Below are positions 8,059 through 10,718 of a DNA stretch of 10,718 nt, piece after piece. How positions within the stretch are numbered: the first letter of the stretch is position 1; every line of letters starts with the position of its first letter. A program made the position numbers and the translations under genes. Origin of the DNA: UBA5359 sp028699365 [NCBI: bacterium]. Its GTDB lineage: Bacteria > UBP13 > UBA5359. The notes under the pieces were generated by a model. The model had not been told where the DNA came from and made no database searches. It saw nothing but the letters and a program-made list of their open reading frames with translations. Location of the stretch: contig JAQVUQ010000053.1 in NCBI GenBank assembly GCA_028699365.1, positions 1 to 10,718 on the forward strand, given 5' to 3'.

Positions 8059-8766
8059 TTACTTCTCTACCGTTGTCGAAGCCTTCTGGGTATCCACCTT
8101 CACGCCGGGACTCATGGTCGAGGAAAGAACTATGCTCTTCAGATAAGTCCCCTTGGCGGCTGAAGGCCTGGCCTTTATGACCGCCCCCATCAACGCGCTG
8201 AAATTCTCCAGCAACTGCTGTGCCTCAAAGGCTGTCTTGCCGATAACGGAGTGGATTATGCCGTAACGATCCACCCTGTATTCAACTTTACCGGCCTTGA
8301 TCTCCTTTATTGCTCTGTCGAGATCAAAGGTGACCGTTCCGGTCTTAGGGTTAGGCATAAGCCCTCTGGGACCGAGCAGCTTACCCAGCTTTCCTACGAC
8401 TCCCATCATATCAGGAGTGGCAACGGCCACGTCAAAATCGAACCAGCCCGCCTGTATCCTGGCGGCCAGATCATCCGACCCTACGTAATCCGCCCCGGCC
8501 AACTCGGCTTCCTTGGCCTTGTCGCCTTTAGCGAAGACCAGAACACGCATCACGGTTCCGGTGCCGTGCGGCAGAACTACCGTGCCGCGCACCTGCTGAT
8601 CCGCATGGCGTGGATCCACACCCAGTCTTATCGAGACTTCCACACTCTCATTGAACTTTGCATTGGAGACCTTCTTCAAGATATCCACGGCCTCTTGAGG
8701 CGCGTAAACAGCATTGATATCATACTGCTTTACAGCATCCTGATACCGCTTACCTCTCTTTGACAT
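8059..8766 (-). CDS. rplA: Large ribosomal subunit protein uL1
   Basis: L1 forms the mobile L1 stalk on 23S rRNA that helps release deacylated tRNA from the E site. In many bacteria it also represses its own operon by binding mRNA. 235 residues, the family's normal length. Seen: the basic start SKRGKRYQ, the [20 protein letters not shown] segment typical of domain I, domain II from about 70, and the L1 signature [16 protein letters not shown] at 131-146. The start ATG at 8764-8766 (MSKRGK) is chosen because GGGAGG lies about ten bases upstream. The in-frame ATG nine bases upstream is too close to that site, and starting at 8811 would add a non-conserved 15-residue tail. It follows rplK by 64 bases. 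Confidence 0.97.
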   Translation of the reverse strand: MSKRGKRYQDAVKQYDINAVYAPQEAVDILKKVSNAKFNESVEVSIRLGVDPRHADQQVRGTVVLPHGTGTVMRVLVFAKGDKAKEAELAGADYVGSDDLAARIQAGWFDFDVAVATPDMMGVVGKLGKLLGPRGLMPNPKTGTVTFDLDRAIKEIKAGKVEYRVDRYGIIHSVIGKTAFEAQQLLENFSALMGAVIKARPSAAKGTYLKSIVLSSTMSPGVKVDTQKASTTVEK

Positions 8767-8830
8767 ATCTATCATACCTCCCGTGGTAATAGCGGGCTGA
8801 CGCCCTTCCACTTAATCGGGAAAGCTTCTC

Positions 8831-9256
8831 TCAGCCTTCCACATCAACGCCCATGCTGCGAGCGGTGCCTTCTACCATCAACATAGCGGCTTCGATATCA
8901 TTGGCATTCAGATCCGGCATCTTCTGCTCTGCAATCTGCCTGACCTGATCCTTAGTCAGCTTGCCGACCTTGATTTTGTTGGGTGTGCCGGAGGCGGTCG
9001 CTATACCCGCGGCCTTCTTGATCAATTCGGCAGCCGGCGGAGTCTTGGTAATAAATGTAAACGACCGGTCTTCGTATACCGTTATCTCTACCGGTATTAT
9101 CTCACCGGCCTTGTCGGCGGTCTTCTCATTATAGCTCTTGCAAAACTCCATGATATTAACGCCGTGCTGGCCGAGTGCGGGACCTACCGGAGGTGCCGGC
9201 GTGGCCTTCCCGGCCGTTATCTGAAGCTTGATTATGCCTTTGATTTTCTTTGCCAT
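8831..9256 (-). CDS. rplK: Large ribosomal subunit protein uL11
   Basis: L11 binds the GTPase-associated region of 23S rRNA together with L10 and works with EF-G and release factors. In many bacteria it is also needed for RelA activation and is the thiostrepton contact site. 141 residues, exactly typical. Seen: the N-terminal domain with the proline-rich [16 protein letters not shown] (20-35), including Pro23 and Pro26 at the usual thiostrepton-resistance positions; the C-terminal rRNA-binding domain with [20 protein letters not shown]; and the ending [13 protein letters not shown]. The start ATG at 9254-9256 has a purine-rich AGGAGAGG about ten bases upstream. It precedes rplA as in most bacteria. 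Confidence 0.98.
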   Translation of the reverse strand: MAKKIKGIIKLQITAGKATPAPPVGPALGQHGVNIMEFCKSYNEKTADKAGEIIPVEITVYEDRSFTFITKTPPAAELIKKAAGIATASGTPNKIKVGKLTKDQVRQIAEQKMPDLNANDIEAAMLMVEGTARSMGVDVEG

Positions 9257-9284
9257 TTCTGCGCTACCTCTCCTGTCCGTTAAT

Positions 9285-9325
9285 GCGCCCTGCGGGCGCG
9301 GTTGTTAGTTGTTGGTTGTTGGTTT
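9285..9325. repeat. Hairpin and 7-base tandem repeat in the nusG-rplK gap
   Basis: The 112-base gap holds a six-base-pair inverted repeat, GCGCCC (9285-9290) and GGGCGC (9294-9299), with a three-base loop. Next to it, the plus-strand tandem repeat GTTGTTA, GTTGTTG, GTTGTTG plus a partial GTTT spans 9301-9325. There is no U-tract after the hairpin on the minus strand. The hairpin could be a weak structural element in front of rplK. Function unknown. Confidence 0.6.
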
Positions 9326-9368
9326 CAAGATTCCCTTGCAAGCATTCATGCCTGCTATCCTTTTTCTC

Positions 9369-9908
9369 CTAGAGCTTCTCAACCTGGTAGAACTCCAATT
9401 CGACCGGTGTCTCCCGGCCGAAAATAGTAAGCAATGCCCTCAATTTCCCCTGCTCGGGATATATATCCTCGATAATGCCCGTAAAATTCATAAACGGACC
9501 GGATATGACTCTGATGGCATCCCCGGGATCCCAGGCAACTTTAATCTTAGGCGCCGCCATCCCCATCTGATGCAATATGGTCTGGACTTCTCGCTCCTGC
9601 AAGGGAACAGGCTTGGAGCCTGAGCTTATAAAGCCCGTTATTCCGGCAGTGTTGCGAACCAACTGCCATACATCGTCATCCATGATCATTTCGATCATGA
9701 TATAGCCGGGAAATATCTTTTTCTTGGTACGCTTCTTCTTACCGTCTTTTATCTCTATCTCTTCTTCGGTGGGAATAACCACTTGAATAATTCTGTCTTC
9801 AAGTCCCATCGACTGCACCCTTCGGTCGAGACTCGCTTTCGCCTTTGCCTCGTAGCCGGAGTGGGTATGAAGGACGTACCACCTTTTCTCTTTGTTCTTT
9901 TCCACCAT
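9369..9908 (-). CDS. nusG: Transcription elongation/antitermination factor NusG
   Basis: NusG binds the clamp of RNA polymerase during elongation, modulates pausing, and links polymerase to Rho or to the ribosome through its KOW domain. From the chosen start it has 179 residues, the usual size. Seen: the NGN domain (about 10-100) beginning RWYVLHTHSGYEAK, with IFPGYIMIEM and RNTAGITGF, where Asn-Thr occupies the position used for T-tract recognition in Bacillus; and the KOW domain (about 125-155) with PGDAIRVISGPFMNFTG. The ATG at 9906-9908 is preferred because GGAG lies nine bases upstream. In-frame ATG (9921-9923) and TTG (9924-9926) codons have no clear site. It lies 32 bases after secE, the standard secE-nusG pair. 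Confidence 0.96.
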   Translation of the reverse strand: MVEKNKEKRWYVLHTHSGYEAKAKASLDRRVQSMGLEDRIIQVVIPTEEEIEIKDGKKKRTKKKIFPGYIMIEMIMDDDVWQLVRNTAGITGFISSGSKPVPLQEREVQTILHQMGMAAPKIKVAWDPGDAIRVISGPFMNFTGIIEDIYPEQGKLRALLTIFGRETPVELEFYQVEKL

Positions 9909-9940
9909 AACCTCATTCTCCATCAACGATGGAGCACTAA

Positions 9941-10192
9941 CTATCCAGCTATTCCACCGCTCAGATTTCCAATCAACTTAAAGACAAAGCCATAAACGAA
10001 ATCCAGCAGCGCTATAAACACAGCCACTGCTATGATGCTGACTATCACTATTACAGTGGAGGAAGTCAGCTCTTTCCTGCTTGGCCAGACTACCTTTTTC
10101 ATCTCCGCCCAGACCCCTGTGAAGAAATCCTTAACGGCCTTGGAAAAGGCAACCTTCTTTATGGTCCCATGACCGACTCTGCTCTGACTCAA
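9941..10192 (-). CDS. secE: Preprotein translocase subunit SecE
   Basis: Small membrane subunit that clamps the SecY channel in SecYEG. 83 residues with one membrane-spanning helix, the usual short form outside enterobacteria. Seen: an amphipathic cytoplasmic region (about 15-35) with the family motif EMKKVVWPSRKEL (30-42), a hydrophobic segment at about 46-75 containing the transmembrane helix, and a short Gly-rich tail. The start is TTG at 10190-10192. No ATG or GTG is in frame before the conserved region, and the first internal ATG would cut into the conserved motif. The ribosome binding site is weak and distant: AAGGA about 12 bases upstream, beginning on the terminal A of tRNA-Trp. It sits between tRNA-Trp and nusG. 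Confidence 0.93.
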   Translation of the reverse strand: MSQSRVGHGTIKKVAFSKAVKDFFTGVWAEMKKVVWPSRKELTSSTVIVIVSIIAVAVFIALLDFVYGFVFKLIGNLSGGIAG

Positions 10193-10204
10193 CGTGTTTT
10201 CACA

Positions 10205-10209
10205 TCCTT
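10205..10209 (-). promoter_or_regulatory. Probable secE ribosome binding site abutting tRNA-Trp
   Basis: AAGGA is the only purine-rich block before the secE TTG, 12 bases away. Its first A is the last base of the tRNA-Trp CCA end. Maturation of the tRNA would therefore leave the secE message starting with, or inside, this site. Confidence 0.45.
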
Positions 10210-10285
10210 GGCAGGCCTGGAGGGATTCGAACCCCCAACACCCGGATTTGGAGTCCGGTGCTCTACCAATTGGAGCTACAGGCCT
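10209..10285 (-). tRNA. trnW: tRNA-Trp (CCA anticodon)
   Basis: A complete cloverleaf on the minus strand: acceptor stem AGGCCTG with CAGGCCT; D arm GCTC/GAGC; anticodon stem CCGGA/TCCGG with loop CTCCAAA, giving anticodon CCA for tryptophan; T arm with TTCGAAT. The discriminator base is G, as expected for tRNA-Trp, and the 3' CCA is encoded (10209-10211). It lies 19 bases after the rpmG stop and 16 bases before the secE start, so it is probably cut from the rpmG-secE transcript. The same placement is known in several bacterial phyla. Confidence 0.97.
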
Positions 10286-10304
10286 GCGTCACCTATATAC
10301 TTTA

Positions 10305-10466
10305 TTAACGAACTTCCCTGTGTACCGTGTGCTGCCTGCAGAAACTACAATATTTCTTAAGTTCCAGCCGCTCGGTAATATTCTTCCTGTTTTTGGTAGT
10401 AGAATAATTGCGGCGTTTGCACTCATTACACGATAACGATATTATTTTACGATCGTCCTTGGCCAT
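10305..10466 (-). CDS. rpmG: Large ribosomal subunit protein bL33, zinc-binding form
   Basis: Small 50S protein near the E site. 53 residues, [20 protein letters not shown] onward, ending HTVHREVR. Four cysteines in two CxxC pairs, Cys13/Cys16 and Cys40/Cys43, make this the zinc-binding (C+) form. The start ATG at 10464-10466 has GAGGTG six bases upstream, and the stop is TAA at 10305-10307. It is the first gene after the promoter at 10501-10529, with a leader of about 28 bases, and is followed by tRNA-Trp and secE, the order found in many bacteria. Confidence 0.95.
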   Translation of the reverse strand: MAKDDRKIISLSCNECKRRNYSTTKNRKNITERLELKKYCSFCRQHTVHREVR

Positions 10467-10500
10467 CCAACTCACCTCATGCGTCCGATGACGCCAATCT

Positions 10501-10529
10501 AATCTAGCATATTTATTTCATCTAGTCAA
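10501..10529 (-). promoter_or_regulatory. Housekeeping sigma promoter for rpmG-trnW-secE-nusG operon
   Basis: TTGACT at 10524-10529 is followed after exactly 17 bases by TAGATT at 10501-10506, with TGC directly before it, an extended -10. Transcription should start near 10494. It lies between the tuf hairpin and rpmG and is the only good promoter seen before the L10 leader, so it likely drives everything through rplA. Confidence 0.75.
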
Positions 10530-10534
10530 TGAGA

Positions 10535-10558
10535 GCTGGGCGGCATACGCCGCCCAGC
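10535..10558 (-). terminator. Strong hairpin after tuf (no U-tract)
   Basis: GCTGGGCGGC and GCCGCCCAGC form a perfect ten-base-pair stem with a four-base loop, 35 bases past the tuf stop and just before the next promoter. Neither strand has a T run after it. It may mark the tuf mRNA 3' end, perhaps with Rho or by blocking exonucleases, but it is not a standard intrinsic terminator. Confidence 0.55.
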
Positions 10559-10593
10559 CTCATAATCAGCTATTAAGTCTGAAGTCTCTTTTA

Positions 10594-10718
10594 TTACGCA
10601 TCGATACCGCTGATAACTCCGGCGCCTACGGTGTGCCCGCCTTCTCGTATGGCGAACCTCAATCCCTCTTCCATTGCTATCGGCGTTATCAGCTCTACCG
10701 ACAACGCTACGTTGTCTC
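10594..10718 (-). CDS. tuf: Elongation factor Tu, C-terminal end (runs off the right edge)
   Basis: EF-Tu delivers aminoacyl-tRNA to the ribosomal A site as a GTP complex. Only the last 40 residues are in the window: [18 protein letters not shown], then [22 protein letters not shown], the end of beta-barrel domain III and nearly identical across bacteria. The 5' part is outside. Two TAA stops stand in tandem (10594-10596 and 10591-10593), common in highly expressed genes. The tuf-rpmG-trnW-secE-nusG order is known from several phyla, and a second tuf copy elsewhere in the genome is possible but not visible here. Confidence 0.97.
   Translation of the reverse strand, partial: DNVALSVELITPIAMEEGLRFAIREGGHTVGAGVISGIDA

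Noticed and set aside
8050-8095. Promoter at the end of rplA for the L10 leader (TCGACA or TTGATT as -35)
   Set aside because: No acceptable -10 box at 16-18 bases spacing, so not called.
8767-8811. Longer L1 start adding 15 residues
   Set aside because: The added residues are not conserved and the GGGAGG site lies inside them, properly spaced for the ATG at 8764-8766.
1-10718. A previously undescribed system
   Set aside because: Every gene belongs to a well-known housekeeping family in a well-known order. Only the gaps hold anything unexplained.

Overview
This is a housekeeping window. Read on the minus strand (right to left), it holds the conserved translation/transcription cluster tuf (3' end) – rpmG – tRNA-Trp – secE – nusG – rplK – rplA – rplJ – rplL – rpoB – rpoC (5' two thirds). 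Every gene is on the minus strand, and I see no mobile element, CRISPR array or accessory gene. The proteins look bacterial and most like Bacillota of the Clostridia/Peptococcia type: the L7/L12 and L1 sequences, a four-cysteine L33, strong GGAGG ribosome binding sites and an L10 leader with an intrinsic terminator all fit. RpoB carries an insert that Bacillus lacks but E. coli has, so the placement is tentative. Base composition looks uniform at roughly 50% GC, with no sign of transfer.

Layout from the transcription start side. At 10594-10718 is the end of tuf, followed by a strong hairpin without a U-tract (10535-10558). A near-consensus housekeeping promoter with an extended -10 (10501-10529) then drives rpmG (10305-10466), tRNA-Trp with encoded CCA (10209-10285), secE, nusG, rplK and rplA. 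After rplA comes an L10 leader RNA (7981-8040) and its attenuator-type terminator (7925-7952). rplJ and rplL follow.

The 234-base gap between rplL and rpoB is dense. It holds a G/C-tract hairpin, two smaller inverted repeats, an intrinsic terminator (6651-6675), a promoter with a perfect TTGACA and 17-base spacing (6619-6647), and a leader hairpin before the rpoB start. The rpoB stop and the rpoC ribosome binding site overlap, so those two genes are translationally adjacent.

How it works together: the cluster makes the ribosomal stalk and its base (L11, L10, L7/L12), L1, L33, elongation factor Tu, the Sec translocase subunit SecE, the elongation factor NusG and the two large RNA polymerase subunits. 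The regulatory signals split it into three modules: rpmG to rplA, rplJL under L10 feedback, and rpoBC with its own promoter.

I found no undescribed biological system. The features that best repay a second look are the terminator-plus-promoter switch between rplL and rpoB, the hairpin and T7 tract in the rpoB leader, short tandem repeats of 7 or 8 bases in three separate gene gaps, and the secE ribosome binding site abutting the tRNA-Trp 3' end.
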